From Paenibacillus lacisoli (GTDB lineage Bacteria; Bacillota; Bacilli; Paenibacillales; Paenibacillaceae): a stretch of 64,000 bases of DNA. A program made the translations under genes and the position numbers. Shown piece by piece: positions 18,515-28,575 of this stretch (position 1 is the stretch's first letter; each line of letters opens with the position of its first letter). The stretch lies in assembly GCF_030580655.1 (NCBI RefSeq), contig NZ_JAUQTB010000014.1, forward strand, positions 23,595 through 87,594. Direction: 5' to 3'. The notes below the pieces were generated by a model, which saw only the letters and a program-made list of their open reading frames with translations, was not told the origin of the DNA and searched no databases.

Positions 18515-18643
18515 CTGCTTTCACTCCTTTGGAATAGCTGAACCTTGCTTGAAGGCAGCCCGATCTGTATTCATTCACTTTATCTGAGGCACTTATGTAA
18601 AATGCCTGACTACTCCTTTATTATACATTCCGGTATGTTGAAA

Positions 18644-20341
18644 TCAAGAACGCAGCATTGGACGCTCCATTCGAAAGGCCACCCTGAAGGCCGTGCCCTT
18701 CCCTTCTTCGGAATCCACTGTAATGGTACCATTATGCCTCTCTACGATACTCAGACAGAGCGCAAGACCCAGACCTGTGCCGGTTGACTTTGTCGTGAAG
18801 AAAGGCTCGAAGAGCTTATCCAGCTTGTTCTTAGGAATGCCCGGACCCGTATCATGCACCTCGAAGAGAACCTGTTCTCCGCTGCTGGCCGTCTTTAGGG
18901 TAAGCACCCCTTTATCGTCCATCGCTTCCATCGCATTGCGGGACAGATTCAGAATCAGCTGCTTCATTTCCTTCGGATTCAAATTGAGCTTGGGCAGGTC
19001 CTCATCCAGTTTCAGTTCAATGCTCTGCCCACGCAGGTTGGCGTCCGCCCAGAGCAGCGGCGTAAGCTCATAGATGATATCATGGAGATGATGTTCTTCC
19101 TTCTCGACGATCCGGTTCTGCGCCAGGGACAGGAAATCACTGATTATGCTGTTGGCACGGTCCAGCTCCTCCATGACGATCCGGTAGTAATGATCCAGCG
19201 AGCCTGGACTTTTCTCCCGCATCAGCTGCAGGAAGCCCCGGACCACGGCCATCGGATTACGGATCTCATGTGTAATACTGGCAGCCATCTGCCCCACAAG
19301 GCTAAGGCGTTCCACATTGCCGAGCTCACTGCGCAGCATTTCAATTTCTGTCATATCCTGCGAGATCACAAGCACGCCAACAATCTCCTCCTTATATGTG
19401 TCACGTATCGGGGAAATGTGGGAATAAAATATGTAGGGACCTGAATGGACGGATTCCTGGCTGGCCTGGCCGTCCAGCGCCATCTCAATCCGTTCCCTGA
19501 AGCGTTTAACCAGATTGGGAGCTATGAAATTTTCAATTCCTTCACCAACGACGTCCTTAAACGACAAGAAGGGAGAGCTCTTACGGAAAAACTGCAGCAT
19601 GACTTCATTGATCAGAACAATTTCAAGGCGGGTATCAAGCGTCAGGACATGCAGGGGCACGTTGTCCAGGAACTGGCGGAATTTATCCCGTTCCAATTCG
19701 TACTTCCTGCTCATGATGCGGGCTTGTTCACGGTCTCTGATGTGGTCGTGGGTCGTTTCGATGTGCAGCAGCAGCAGGCTGCCGGCAGCAAGGCCTGCAA
19801 TGACATAAACCAAACTAAAGACCGGCTTATGGGGAGTATCGGGAATGGTATTCCACCCGGAAAAGGTGGAAAATAAGACGTCCAATACGCAAAATACGAG
19901 CACAAAAAGATTAAATATTCTGAGCTTGCGCTGGACCCCACTCCGCTTGAAGCAGCCAGCGGCCCAGAATATAAAAGGATAGAGTATAACCCCTGTTTGC
20001 AGAAGAAGCTGCGAAAAATCCAGCTGGTATCTAAATATGCCGTGTATCAACAGGGCCGCAGCAGCGATGATTATACCAGTTCTTAATCTGCCGTATAATA
20101 TACCGATCAGCAGAGGCAGCGCACCCAGATCAAAAATCAACCCGTCCCGGTAGCCGGATTGGAACAGATGGCACAGCAGAATACTTAGAATACAGCACAC
20201 AGCGAGTATGGTATTATAGGAATTCCGGAATAGTACCGGCTTTCCTGATTCGTCAGCGGTATAGCGAACAGCGTAGGGAAAAAGAATGAGTCCGAATCCG
20301 GCTAAAAAAACTTGGAGCAGAATATGTTCGACAGCATTCAC
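18644..20341 (-). CDS. Multi-TM PAS sensor histidine kinase (KinB-like)
   Basis: A 565-residue membrane sensor kinase. Residues 5-195 hold about six hydrophobic helices with a 5TMR-LYT-like signature (DLGALPLLIGILYGRLRTGI). Residues 220-335 are a PAS domain. The H-box has His358 (SITHEIRNPMAVVRGFLQLM), then the N box LILNLSRNAMEAM, G1 DTGPGIP, F and G2 (FFTTKSTGTGLGLALC). The start is GTG with GGGAGG upstream. No response regulator adjoins it. The topology and PAS-HisKA layout resemble sporulation kinases that feed the Spo0F phosphorelay, so that is a reasonable but unproven role. Confidence 0.9.
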   Translation of the reverse strand: MNAVEHILLQVFLAGFGLILFPYAVRYTADESGKPVLFRNSYNTILAVCCILSILLCHLFQSGYRDGLIFDLGALPLLIGILYGRLRTGIIIAAAALLIHGIFRYQLDFSQLLLQTGVILYPFIFWAAGCFKRSGVQRKLRIFNLFVLVFCVLDVLFSTFSGWNTIPDTPHKPVFSLVYVIAGLAAGSLLLLHIETTHDHIRDREQARIMSRKYELERDKFRQFLDNVPLHVLTLDTRLEIVLINEVMLQFFRKSSPFLSFKDVVGEGIENFIAPNLVKRFRERIEMALDGQASQESVHSGPYIFYSHISPIRDTYKEEIVGVLVISQDMTEIEMLRSELGNVERLSLVGQMAASITHEIRNPMAVVRGFLQLMREKSPGSLDHYYRIVMEELDRANSIISDFLSLAQNRIVEKEEHHLHDIIYELTPLLWADANLRGQSIELKLDEDLPKLNLNPKEMKQLILNLSRNAMEAMDDKGVLTLKTASSGEQVLFEVHDTGPGIPKNKLDKLFEPFFTTKSTGTGLGLALCLSIVERHNGTITVDSEEGKGTAFRVAFRMERPMLRS

Positions 20342-20554
20342 TGTGGGCCTTCCTCCCTTGCGAACTAAGCATCGGTTATTTCGATTAAAACATAGGCGAC
20401 ACTATATTACAATATATGTGTAAAGTCATGTGTAAAAGATAATAAAGTCAACGTTTCTGTACGAATTAATCCCTTTCTAAGAATGAAAAGGATCGAATTA
20501 GGCAGCATATCCTATTTGAACGGTGTTCTAAAATTTCGACAATGAGGGATTTTT

Positions 20555-21817
20555 ATGACCTATGATGTAATTGTAATCGGTGGCGGCCCTTCCGGCCTAA
20601 TGGCCTGTGTCGCTGCCGCAGAACACGGGGCTTCTGTCCTGCTGATCGATAAGGGCGACAAGCTGGGCCGCAAACTGGGTATTTCGGGCGGCGGCCGCTG
20701 TAATGTGACTAATGCCAAGGAGATTGATGAACTGATCCGCTATATTCCCGGTAACGGACGTTTCCTGTACAGTGCATTTCAGCATCTGGATAACCGCGGT
20801 ATCATGCAGTTCTTTGAAGGATTGGGTATCGCGCTGAAGGAAGAAGACAACGGCCGCATGTTTCCCGTGTCAGACCGGGCAAAGAGCGTAGTGGATGCCT
20901 TGGTCGGCAAGGTCAGGTCCCTTGGTGTCCATATGACAACCAACAGCCCTGTTGCTGAAGTTCTTTATCATGGCAATGCCGTTCAGGGCGTCAGACTGAA
21001 GAATGGCAAGTCTGTTGCGAGCCGTGCGGTCATCATCGCAACCGGAGGCAAGTCTGTTCCACAGACCGGTTCAACCGGGGACGGGTATGCATGGGCTGAG
21101 GCCGCAGGCCATACCATTACCGAGCTGTACCCAACGGAAGTTCCGATCACCTCCCAGGAAAAATGGATTTCCAACCGGGAACTGCAAGGCTTGTCCCTGC
21201 GGGATGTCGAGCTTTCCGTTACTAACCCCAAGGGCAAAACCGTCATCGCTCACCGCGGGGATATGATTTTCACTCATTTCGGCGTGTCCGGGCCAATTGC
21301 CCTTCGCTGCAGTCAATTTATTCGGCAGGTGCAGAAAAAATTCGATATCCGCCTGGTGACGATGTCCATTGATCTGTTTCCGGACAAGCCGCTGAAGGTA
21401 TTAGAGCAAGAGCTGCATTCCAAGCTGGAGCTGGAACCAAAGAAAGCGCTCAAAAATGCACTTAAGGGTATTCTCCCGGAACGGATGATTCCCCTGCTTT
21501 TGTCCAAAGCCGGTTTGCCGGAAGAAGTGACGTATCATCACCTGCCGAAGGAACCTTGGCAGCTGCTGCTTCAGCTGCTCAAAGGGTTTGAGTTCCAGGC
21601 CAACGGTACCCGCTCTCTGGAAGAAGCCTTTGTAACCGGCGGTGGTGTTCATTTGAAGGAAATATACCCCAAAACGATGCAGTCCAAGCTGATGCCGGGA
21701 TTATTCTTTTGCGGAGAAGTTCTGGACATTCACGGCTATACCGGAGGCTATAATATTACGGCTGCCTTTGCGACCGGCTATACTGCAGGCAAAGGTGCTG
21801 CACTGCAGCTGGAATAG
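20555..21817 (+). CDS. NAD(P)/FAD-dependent oxidoreductase, HI0933/YhiN family
   Basis: A 420-residue flavoprotein. An N-terminal Rossmann motif ([21 protein letters not shown]), the family box [17 protein letters not shown] and a C-terminal FAD segment ([31 protein letters not shown]) place it in the HI0933-like (BaiN/YtfP) family. Physiological substrate unknown; in gut clostridia a relative acts on bile acids, but housekeeping homologues exist in most Bacilli. GAGGGA precedes the ATG. A terminator follows. Confidence 0.9.
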   Translation: MTYDVIVIGGGPSGLMACVAAAEHGASVLLIDKGDKLGRKLGISGGGRCNVTNAKEIDELIRYIPGNGRFLYSAFQHLDNRGIMQFFEGLGIALKEEDNGRMFPVSDRAKSVVDALVGKVRSLGVHMTTNSPVAEVLYHGNAVQGVRLKNGKSVASRAVIIATGGKSVPQTGSTGDGYAWAEAAGHTITELYPTEVPITSQEKWISNRELQGLSLRDVELSVTNPKGKTVIAHRGDMIFTHFGVSGPIALRCSQFIRQVQKKFDIRLVTMSIDLFPDKPLKVLEQELHSKLELEPKKALKNALKGILPERMIPLLLSKAGLPEEVTYHHLPKEPWQLLLQLLKGFEFQANGTRSLEEAFVTGGGVHLKEIYPKTMQSKLMPGLFFCGEVLDIHGYTGGYNITAAFATGYTAGKGAALQLE

Positions 21818-21848
21818 AGGTACTCCAACCTATAGACGGATTACAGAA

Positions 21849-21880
21849 ATAACCCCCAGACTCATGTCTGGGGGTTATGC
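21849..21880. terminator. Bidirectional terminator
   Basis: AACCCCCAGAC-TCAT-GTCTGGGGGTT, perfect 11-bp stem between the convergent flavoprotein gene and the gene at 21904. Confidence 0.8.
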
Positions 21881-21903
21881 TCATTACAGGAACCCGGGCA
21901 GTG

Positions 21904-22314
21904 CTATGCCCGAATACTTCCCGAGAAGCCTCCATCCGGCGCTTCCCTGCTCCCGTCATCATTATTGTTATGCAGGCCTCTGCTGTCCTGGTCCGTCTGG
22001 GGAAAGGTATGGGATCCATTCATATATTCCTCTGACCAGTCCTCATTAATCGTATGGGCAGGAATCTGGATCTCTTCCAGATCATAGGCGGACTGCAGCA
22101 ATTGAAGCTCCGAAGCATGATCCTGCTCCTGCAGCTGTCCTCCATAAGACTGGCAGATTTCAAGTGCAGACGTCAAATCCTGATGGTCCACATGGACTTG
22201 AATACTCGCGTGACCTGCCAGAGAAGCATCGTACCCCAGCTCGGCCAGGGTATCCTGTGCCTGGAGAGCCTGCTCCTCCTGATGAAACCGGAATAGTAAA
22301 GCTTGTTCCTTCAT
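21904..22314 (-). CDS. Hypothetical protein downstream of ecsAB
   Basis: 136 residues, acidic, Gln/Asp-rich. Residues 5-60 (LLFRFHQEEQALQAQDTLAELGYDASL, IQVHVDHQDLTSALEICQSYGG) read as a beta-alpha-beta ferredoxin-like or ACT-like half. The rest is low-complexity and probably disordered, except an IPAHTINEDWSEEY segment. No Cys cluster, signal peptide or membrane helix. AGGAGG lies 9 bases before the ATG. It is on the same strand as ecsA/ecsB, 115 bases after ecsB, and is likely cotranscribed. Family not recognised. Confidence 0.7.
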   Translation of the reverse strand: MKEQALLFRFHQEEQALQAQDTLAELGYDASLAGHASIQVHVDHQDLTSALEICQSYGGQLQEQDHASELQLLQSAYDLEEIQIPAHTINEDWSEEYMNGSHTFPQTDQDSRGLHNNNDDGSREAPDGGFSGSIRA

Positions 22315-22429
22315 AATATCGTCCTCCTGAAGTGAATACGGTCCTGCCAGCAGGAATGCTTGACCAGCCGGATATAGATTACCCAGAAGATTCCGTGATT
22401 ATCAATGCGCTGTGTCATGCCAATCCAGA

Positions 22430-23704
22430 TCAGTCCCCGCTCCGGCCGAGCTGATACCATTGCAGAAGCCCTGATATGATCCAGCCCAGGACGGGTGCTA
22501 ACAGGATTGACAGCAGCCACCAGCCTCCTCCGCCGCGAATAGCAACAGCCGCACCAAGAATGACCGCTGGCGGAGCCAGCAGCAAAGACACAGCAAAGCT
22601 GCCTCGGGATCGTGTCCGGTGAGAATCTGCTCCAAGGAGCTGATAAAATCCGGAAGCGGTAAATGCCCCCCATACTCCGTACAGCCAATAAGCCTGCAGG
22701 AGCAGCATCACAAAACCGATGATTACACCAATCCAAGCAGGCGGCAGCAGCACAGCCACAGCCCCAAACCCGATGAGCTGCAGATAGAGCAGCCGCTGCG
22801 ACCCGTCACGCAGCATGGATTTTAAACATAAATCTACAATACGTCCGCGTTCACTACGCACCGGCAGCAGCCTGCGCGACCCTTTAAATAGAAAGGACCT
22901 GCGCGGGACACGTTTGGGCTTATCCACTGCCTGACTCAACAATATTGAAGTCAGGCGCATACGGTGGTGCAGGTCCTCCCTGACCTCACCGTCCCAGGCC
23001 GAATGGCGAAGCCTCCACCTGGCGAACAGCGGAAGCAGACTAAAGCCGGCAGCCGTACATAGTGCAATCAGCCAGGGATGCCGGGATTGAACAGCAATAC
23101 CAACATACAACAGGCTCAATCCGCTGCGGGCTGACAAGAGGGCCAGCTTCGTTCTCCAGCCCTGGCCTGACACCCGGACGGCATGGGTGACCAGCATCTG
23201 AATGCTGGTCACTGCCACTGTCCAGCCTGCCAGCAGCAGCATGCCCGCCGCCGTCAGACGAATCCCCCGCACCAGCAGCGGAGACAACAGCCCCAGCGCA
23301 AAGAGAATAACCGCATTCCAGCTGATCAGGCTCCACCGCATTCCGAAGCGCTTGATCGTCAGCACCCATGAGGAATGCTGGCGGATGAAGAGGCTGTCTG
23401 CCTCTTCCAGATAATAATGTACCGTGCCTGCCAGCATCAGGATCTGGAGCAGCACCAATTCAATGGTAAAGGGAAGCTGGAGGGCCCATGCCGGCAGGGG
23501 TTCTCTCCACAATGCCGAATAGGCAAATCCTCCATATAATAAGGCAGGAATTATGATATACAGCAGGACTGTCCAATCCGCAGCCAGCCGAAGCACACGA
23601 AACTGGCTTGTCATATATTCCTTGAAGCGCCGCCGAAACAGCTGCTCCGCTCCAGTCTTCCGGCCAGTCAGGGATGCCGCCCGCTCTGCTTCAAGTCGGT
23701 TCAT
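22430..23704 (-). CDS. ecsB: ABC transporter permease EcsB-like
   Basis: A 424-residue membrane protein with about eight to ten hydrophobic segments (e.g. WTVLLYIIIPALLYGGFAYSALW, FTIELVLLQILMLAG) and a charged central loop near residue 270. Size and position after an EcsA-type ATPase identify it as EcsB, the membrane part of an exporter-like ABC complex that in B. subtilis affects intramembrane proteolysis by RasP, secretion and competence. I chose ATG 23704, with GAGGGGG 6 bases upstream, over an ATG two codons earlier that abuts that site. It starts 11 bases after ecsA. Confidence 0.85.
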   Translation of the reverse strand: MNRLEAERAASLTGRKTGAEQLFRRRFKEYMTSQFRVLRLAADWTVLLYIIIPALLYGGFAYSALWREPLPAWALQLPFTIELVLLQILMLAGTVHYYLEEADSLFIRQHSSWVLTIKRFGMRWSLISWNAVILFALGLLSPLLVRGIRLTAAGMLLLAGWTVAVTSIQMLVTHAVRVSGQGWRTKLALLSARSGLSLLYVGIAVQSRHPWLIALCTAAGFSLLPLFARWRLRHSAWDGEVREDLHHRMRLTSILLSQAVDKPKRVPRRSFLFKGSRRLLPVRSERGRIVDLCLKSMLRDGSQRLLYLQLIGFGAVAVLLPPAWIGVIIGFVMLLLQAYWLYGVWGAFTASGFYQLLGADSHRTRSRGSFAVSLLLAPPAVILGAAVAIRGGGGWWLLSILLAPVLGWIISGLLQWYQLGRSGD

Positions 23705-23715
23705 AGTCATCCCCC

Positions 23716-24474
23716 TCAGGTCAAAATATCAAAGCATTCAAATAGTGCTGCCTCCGGCTTCCCGCTGGCCTGCCGGATATCGGCAAGGGTTCCAGAGGCA
23801 ACAGCCGCACCGCCGGAGATCAGGATAAACCGGTCACAAATCCGTTCTGCCGTGTCCAGTACGTGGGTAGACATCAGCACTCCGGCTCCCCGGCTTCGCT
23901 CCTCTTCCAGCAGAATCAGAAAGTCTTTGGTCGCTCGCGGGTCCAGCCCTATAAACGGCTCATCCACAATATACATGTCCGGTTCGGCAATGAAGCCGAC
24001 CAGCAGCATCATTTTCTGACGCATGCCTTTCGAGAAGCTGCCCGGCAGATCATGACGCACATCCCACATACCAAAACGTCTAAGCAGAGCCTCGGCGCGC
24101 TGCCGGAAAGACTCATATTCCAGCTCGTAGACTGCAGCGGCCAGATCCAGATGCTCCCACAGTGTGAGGTAATCATAGTGCACCGGATGCTCTGGAATAT
24201 ACGCATACCTGCTGTTGCCCCCAATGTGGACATGATAGTTGGCATACTGCATTTGACCCAGCAGCGTCTTAATGCTGGTACTCTTGCCCGCTCCATTAGG
24301 CCCGATCAGACCGACCAGTTCTCCTGGCTGCACCTGAATGGTAATATTGCGGATCGTGCCTGCAGATGCCTCATAACCGGCTTCCACGATATGAGCATCC
24401 AGCATAAATCCTTGCACTGCTTCTTTCTGATAGACTTGTCCCGGTTGTCGTCGTTCGTTTTCTTGTCTGTGCAT
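23716..24474 (-). CDS. ecsA: ABC transporter ATP-binding protein EcsA-like
   Basis: A 252-residue single-domain ABC ATPase. Walker A is GPNGAGKSTSIKTLL, the signature is FSKGMRQKMML (the EcsA-type variant of LSGGQ), Walker B is MYIVDEPFIGLDP and the switch is STHV. Its N-terminus has about 25 extra residues before the ATPase fold. ATG 24474 is preferred since GAGGGG precedes it; an in-frame ATG five codons earlier has only AAAGAGA. It forms an operon with ecsB and the 136-residue protein. Confidence 0.88.
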   Translation of the reverse strand: MHRQENERRQPGQVYQKEAVQGFMLDAHIVEAGYEASAGTIRNITIQVQPGELVGLIGPNGAGKSTSIKTLLGQMQYANYHVHIGGNSRYAYIPEHPVHYDYLTLWEHLDLAAAVYELEYESFRQRAEALLRRFGMWDVRHDLPGSFSKGMRQKMMLLVGFIAEPDMYIVDEPFIGLDPRATKDFLILLEEERSRGAGVLMSTHVLDTAERICDRFILISGGAAVASGTLADIRQASGKPEAALFECFDILT

Positions 24475-24532
24475 GATTCCCCTCTCCATTCTCTTTTGTC
24501 TCTCTTAACTATACGTCAAAAGATGCGACGTC

Positions 24533-24560
24533 AAAAGCCGCGGTTCGTCCCGCGGCTTAC
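24533..24560 (-). terminator. Terminator after MFS gene
   Basis: On the minus strand AAGCCGCGG-GACGAA-CCGCGGCTTTT, perfect stem with a short T run, 35 bases after the MFS stop. Confidence 0.8.
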
Positions 24561-24594
24561 CTGTGTTCAAGGATGAAAGCACGACTTATTTCTT

Positions 24595-25932
24595 TCAGGA
24601 TACCGCCTGCTCAACCTCTGCAGTCTTCTGCACTTGAAATCCAGCGTCTTTGCGTTCGATGCCAGCCCGTGTCATAAGAACCACTACGCTAAGCACGAAC
24701 AGGGCAGCCCCTGTTATAGCAAAAGCATATGCTGTTCCGTAGGCCGTTACGAACAAACCTCCCAATACCGGTCCGATAATGGAACTGGCTGATGTCAGAC
24801 TGTTGACCGTGCCGAACACCCTGCCTGTCATATGGACAGGCGTACGTTCTTGAAGAATAACCTGGAAAGGAATAAAGGAGAACCCGCCTCCCATCCCCGC
24901 CAGCAGAAATCCGAGGATCATCATAACCGTTGTGCCCGTTCCCGCTGTGACCGTAGTGGATATAGGTCCGATCAGCCCGAAAATCAGACCCATAAGAGCA
25001 GCGCCGATCCCCATCTTGCCCAGATGGGATATTCCCTTCCACCTGCCGGTTAAAGCAGCCGCCATCAGGGTGCCTACTCCGCTGGCCGTAATGCACCAGC
25101 CGAGCAGATCTTCACGGATGCCCGGGATGTCCCGAAAAAGAACAATGGTCTGGGAATCCGCCAGCTGCAGCACCAGCAGCACGATGGACAGCAGCAGTGT
25201 ACCATAGCCGAGCAGCGGGATCTGGATCAAATATCGTATTCCTGCACCGGTCTCTGCCAGGAAGGAGCGCTCGCGCTCGGGGCGCCCCCGATTCTGCGAA
25301 GATTCCGCAGCTCCGGCGCCTGCTGTCACTTTTCCCCCGGGAATTCCGAACAGCAGCAGCCCGGAGATGACAAAGGTAACGGCATTAAAGATAAAGCATC
25401 CTTGAATCCCCATGAGTCCGACCAATACGCCTCCAATCGCAGGACCTGCAATTTTGGCCCCCTGCTCAATAAATGAACTGATCGACACCGCCTGCTGAAT
25501 TTGCTCATCCGGCACCACTTCCTTCAGCTTACCGCTCTTCGCAGGTGAAAACAGGATATCGAACACACCCTTCACGATCAGGATCAGATAGACCTGCCAT
25601 AAATGCACTGCAAATACCAGTCCAATCACCAGCACAGCGCGAACCGCATCAGACCCGATCATCAGCTTTTTGCGGTCCATCCGGTCAGCCAGCGCCCCGG
25701 CAAACGGTCCGCCCACCAGAAAAGGCAGCGCGGAGCACAGCGTCACCATGGTGATCTCCCAAGGCGTCGCCTGCCACCTTATTCCAAGTAAGGTCAGCAG
25801 GGCCAGCAGATAGAGCCACCCTCCGATATTGGAAGTCATTTGGGCCAGCATCAGTGATACAAAAGCCCGATTACGCAGCAGGGAACCTCCTGGGGTTCTT
25901 TCTTCTGCGGCTGCTTTACGTTCCATCATCAT
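24595..25932 (-). CDS. MFS transporter (MFS_3 / enterobactin-exporter-like)
   Basis: A 445-residue, 12-helix major facilitator. Motif A is seen as GGPFAGALADRMDRKKLMIGSD, with PAKSGKLKEVVPDEQIQQAVSISSFIEQGAKIAGPAIGG characteristic of MFS_3 exporters (macrolide or siderophore efflux relatives). Probably an efflux pump; substrate unknown. The ATG at 25932 was taken because GGGAG lies upstream; the frame extends 13 codons further. It is transcribed divergently from a MarR regulator at 26197, a common local-control arrangement. Confidence 0.85.
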   Translation of the reverse strand: MMMERKAAAEERTPGGSLLRNRAFVSLMLAQMTSNIGGWLYLLALLTLLGIRWQATPWEITMVTLCSALPFLVGGPFAGALADRMDRKKLMIGSDAVRAVLVIGLVFAVHLWQVYLILIVKGVFDILFSPAKSGKLKEVVPDEQIQQAVSISSFIEQGAKIAGPAIGGVLVGLMGIQGCFIFNAVTFVISGLLLFGIPGGKVTAGAGAAESSQNRGRPERERSFLAETGAGIRYLIQIPLLGYGTLLLSIVLLVLQLADSQTIVLFRDIPGIREDLLGWCITASGVGTLMAAALTGRWKGISHLGKMGIGAALMGLIFGLIGPISTTVTAGTGTTVMMILGFLLAGMGGGFSFIPFQVILQERTPVHMTGRVFGTVNSLTSASSIIGPVLGGLFVTAYGTAYAFAITGAALFVLSVVVLMTRAGIERKDAGFQVQKTAEVEQAVS

Positions 25933-26103
25933 CTCACATCTCCCTGTTCGCGATCTTTGACACATTACCATATATTTCTTATGCCTTTAATCTTATCGAA
26001 AGAAATGTAAGGTCTCCTCCGTCCGGAGGATGAACCTTCACCAACCCGAAGATGGAATTATGACTTTGAGCGGCAGGGCGAGAGGCTGACGATTTAGGAA
26101 GAA

Positions 26104-26118
26104 TTTAATTTATTTAAA
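26104..26118. promoter_or_regulatory. Inverted repeat between MFS and MarR genes
   Basis: TTTAA-TTTAT-TTAAA, symmetric, with a further TTTAA copy 7 bases on. Position in the divergent intergenic region makes it a candidate MarR operator; AT-rich composition makes chance symmetry possible. Confidence 0.35.
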
Positions 26119-26196
26119 ATCCATTTAATGTGATATTTATCATGTCGCCATCTGATGCCCCCTCCTATAATGAAGGAACCAATCAGAAAAGGCGGG

Positions 26197-26691
26197 ATGA
26201 TGATGTACCAACCCAACCTGCTGCAGGAGCAATCCGACGCGCAAATGGAGCAGTCCATGCACTTGTTTCGCGTTTTTGCCAAGTCATTCAAAAGTGTATC
26301 CGAGCATTCCGTAGCCAGCAGCAAAAACGGAGGATTCAATCCTACGGCTTTTGCCGTGATGGAAGTGATCTATCGCAAAGGGCCCCAGCCCATTCAACAA
26401 ATCGGCTCGAAGCTGCTGCTGCAGAGCGGCAACGTGACCTATGTCATTGATAAATTGGAGGAGCGGGGGTTTCTGCACCGCAGGCCTTGTCCGCAGGATC
26501 GGCGTATTATTTTTGCCGAATTAACCAGCAGGGGCCAACAGATGATGGACGAGATTTACCCCTGTCATACCCAGCGCATTCATCTAGCCATGAATGCCTT
26601 GGATGAGAGCGAGAAGGAACAGCTGATTCACCTGCTGAAGAAGATGGGTATGGGCGCTGACAGCGCTGCTGCCTCCATCCATAAATCGTGA
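26197..26691 (+). CDS. MarR-family transcriptional regulator
   Basis: A 164-residue winged-HTH repressor. The core reads FAVMEVIYRKGPQPIQQIGSKLLLQSGNVTYVIDKLEERGFLHRRPCPQDRRIIFAELTSRGQQMMDEI, with the DRR wing typical of MarR. Three ATGs in a row (26197, 26200, 26203) follow AAAAGGCGGG; the third has the best spacing. The N-terminal 30 residues carry a Gln/Met-rich helix. It faces the MFS exporter gene and probably represses it. Relatives such as MhqR or YusO-type sense phenolics or drugs; the ligand is unknown. Confidence 0.88.
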   Translation: MMMYQPNLLQEQSDAQMEQSMHLFRVFAKSFKSVSEHSVASSKNGGFNPTAFAVMEVIYRKGPQPIQQIGSKLLLQSGNVTYVIDKLEERGFLHRRPCPQDRRIIFAELTSRGQQMMDEIYPCHTQRIHLAMNALDESEKEQLIHLLKKMGMGADSAAASIHKS

Positions 26692-26703
26692 TACGCCATG
26701 CCA

Positions 26704-26739
26704 AAAAGCCCGGGAAACTTAACGTTTCCCGGGCTTTAA
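26704..26739. terminator. Bidirectional terminator
   Basis: AAAGCCCGGGAAAC-TTAAC-GTTTCCCGGGCTTT: 14-bp perfect stem with A and T flanks between the convergent MarR and DHA2 genes. Confidence 0.93.
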
Positions 26740-26754
26740 CATTCGTTGTTCCGA

Positions 26755-28287
26755 TCAGGCACGCCGGCCTGCAGGCACCTGGGTGCCTGATGCCGTCTGC
26801 TCTTCTGCTGAGGGCGGCTGATCCCGAAACCGGGTTACGGCCAGCCAGCCTATCACAGCAATAACGGCCATGATAATAAACAGGGTATGAAGACTGTTCT
26901 CCAGTACATGTTTCAGCAGGACGGAAGCCTGTCCGGCCAGCGTACGCTGCGTCTCGGGGGACAGCAGATTGTTAATGTCCTCCTGGGTTACCCCCTGCCC
27001 TATCAAGTTCTGCTCCGCGCTCTGCCGGGCAATTCTGAAATTCAGCCAGGCTCCGAACACGGCCACTCCAATCGTCTGACCCAGCGTACGCAGAAACGTA
27101 TTCAGCGCGGTAGACGCTCCGCGGAGGTTAAAGCCGACCGAAGATTGGGCAATGATCGTAAACACGGTCATGGAATAACCGAAGCCCAGACCATACAGCA
27201 GTGTACAGATCAGCAGCAGCCATTGCGATGTACCTGCGGTTAACAGCGTCATCCCGCCTGCACCCAGCACAATAAAGCTGAGTCCGATCAGGGAAGTCCG
27301 GCGGGATCCAAGTGTAATCAGCAGGCGGCCGCCCGTTACCGACCCCACCAGCCAGCCGGCCGTCATCGGCGCAAGTGCCAGTCCGGATGAGGTGGCATCC
27401 CCGCCGCGCACCCCCTGAATCCACAGCGGCAAATAACTGGTCAAGCCAATCAGCAGCGAACTGACGAAGAACGCCGCTGCACTGGCTACCGCAATGTCAC
27501 GGATACGGAACAGCTTCAGCGGCACCATCGGCTCTTGTGCTTTCCGCTCGATCAGGAAGAAGGCAATGAGCAGTACAACTGCAAGCAGAGCCAGCAGCAG
27601 CAGACCCGGCGAATTCCAGGCCAGCGACTGTCCGCCTGTAGCGAGGACCAGCAGCAGGGCGGTCATGCCGATGGCAAAGGTCGCTGCCCCCGCCACATCA
27701 ATGCGTGCCGTCCGTTTGGCAATCTCCTCCTTCAAATACCGGGCGATGAAGAACATCGCCAGCAGACCAAAGGGAACATTAAATCCGAAGATCCATTCCC
27801 ATCCAAAGTGATCGGCTACATAGCCGCCAAGCAGCGGACCGATCAGAGAGGATATCCCCCAGACCGAGCTGATCATCCCCTGAATTTTGGGGCGTTCCTC
27901 CATTGTATAGATATCGCCGATAATCGTGAACGTCACCGGAATGACGGCACCTGCTCCAATCCCCTGAATGGCACGGAACAGGATCAGCATCGACATACTC
28001 CCTGATAAGCCGCACAGCAGCGAGCCTCCAATGAACAAAGAAACCCCGATCAGAAAAATCGGTTTGCGGCCAAACAAGTCACTCAGCTTGCCGAAGATCG
28101 GTGTCGTCACAGCCATCGTTAACAGGTAAGAAGTAAAAATCCAGCTCAGCAGCTGCACGCTGCCCAGTTCACTTACAATCGTCGGGCCTGCAGGCCCGAT
28201 GACCGTACCCTCAATTGCTGCAAGGAATGTGGCCAGCAGCACACCGGCCAGCACTAATTTTCGCCTCGGCTTTACCGCAGCATTCAT
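26755..28287 (-). CDS. DHA2-family 14-TM drug exporter
   Basis: A 510-residue proton antiporter of the EmrB/QacA type. N-terminal hallmarks are [22 protein letters not shown] (motif D1-like), [19 protein letters not shown] (motif A) and [21 protein letters not shown] (motif C region); 14 hydrophobic segments follow. Expected to export lipophilic or cationic compounds. The ATG at 28287 has AGAAGG six bases upstream. No regulator adjoins it on the same strand. A tandem octamer (28474-28489) lies about 190 bases upstream. Confidence 0.88.
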   Translation of the reverse strand: MNAAVKPRRKLVLAGVLLATFLAAIEGTVIGPAGPTIVSELGSVQLLSWIFTSYLLTMAVTTPIFGKLSDLFGRKPIFLIGVSLFIGGSLLCGLSGSMSMLILFRAIQGIGAGAVIPVTFTIIGDIYTMEERPKIQGMISSVWGISSLIGPLLGGYVADHFGWEWIFGFNVPFGLLAMFFIARYLKEEIAKRTARIDVAGAATFAIGMTALLLVLATGGQSLAWNSPGLLLLALLAVVLLIAFFLIERKAQEPMVPLKLFRIRDIAVASAAAFFVSSLLIGLTSYLPLWIQGVRGGDATSSGLALAPMTAGWLVGSVTGGRLLITLGSRRTSLIGLSFIVLGAGGMTLLTAGTSQWLLLICTLLYGLGFGYSMTVFTIIAQSSVGFNLRGASTALNTFLRTLGQTIGVAVFGAWLNFRIARQSAEQNLIGQGVTQEDINNLLSPETQRTLAGQASVLLKHVLENSLHTLFIIMAVIAVIGWLAVTRFRDQPPSAEEQTASGTQVPAGRRA

Positions 28288-28382
28288 ATTCACCCTTCTC
28301 TCTTTACAGACCGTTATCTGCTATATATTCCCCCATTCTCCAGAATACGACTCACTCCGGGCGGACAGCCTGTACACCTCAA

Positions 28383-28412
28383 AAAAGGCGGCTGCTGCCG
28401 CAGCGTGACCGC
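28383..28412 (-). terminator. Possible terminator after ykoD-like gene
   Basis: On the minus strand a stem with GGCGG/CCGCC outer and CTGC/GCAG inner pairs is followed by TTTTTT, about 165 bases after the ATPase stop. Confidence 0.5.
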
Positions 28413-28473
28413 CGTCTTCATGCAAGAGAAGCCTGGGATCAGGTGAAATTTACGGATTCGGTCATGTTCTCTG

Positions 28474-28489
28474 AACCGGTAAACCGGTA
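28474..28489. repeat. Tandem octamer AACCGGTA x2
   Basis: Two exact head-to-tail copies of AACCGGTA. Each contains the palindrome ACCGGT, so the pair could be a regulator site upstream of the DHA2 exporter. Function unknown. Confidence 0.35.
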
Positions 28490-28575
28490 TCACGCAGTTG
28501 GAAGATTCCTCCTCCACTTCTGCCGGACCCGTTTATCTTGCTTGTCCAGAAGCCTCTTGTCAAGAGAGAGCGGAT

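Noticed and set aside
20535..20541. Exact Spo0A box (TGTCGAA on the minus strand) before the flavoprotein gene
   Set aside because: A single 7-base match is expected by chance several times in 64 kb; no second box or positional logic.
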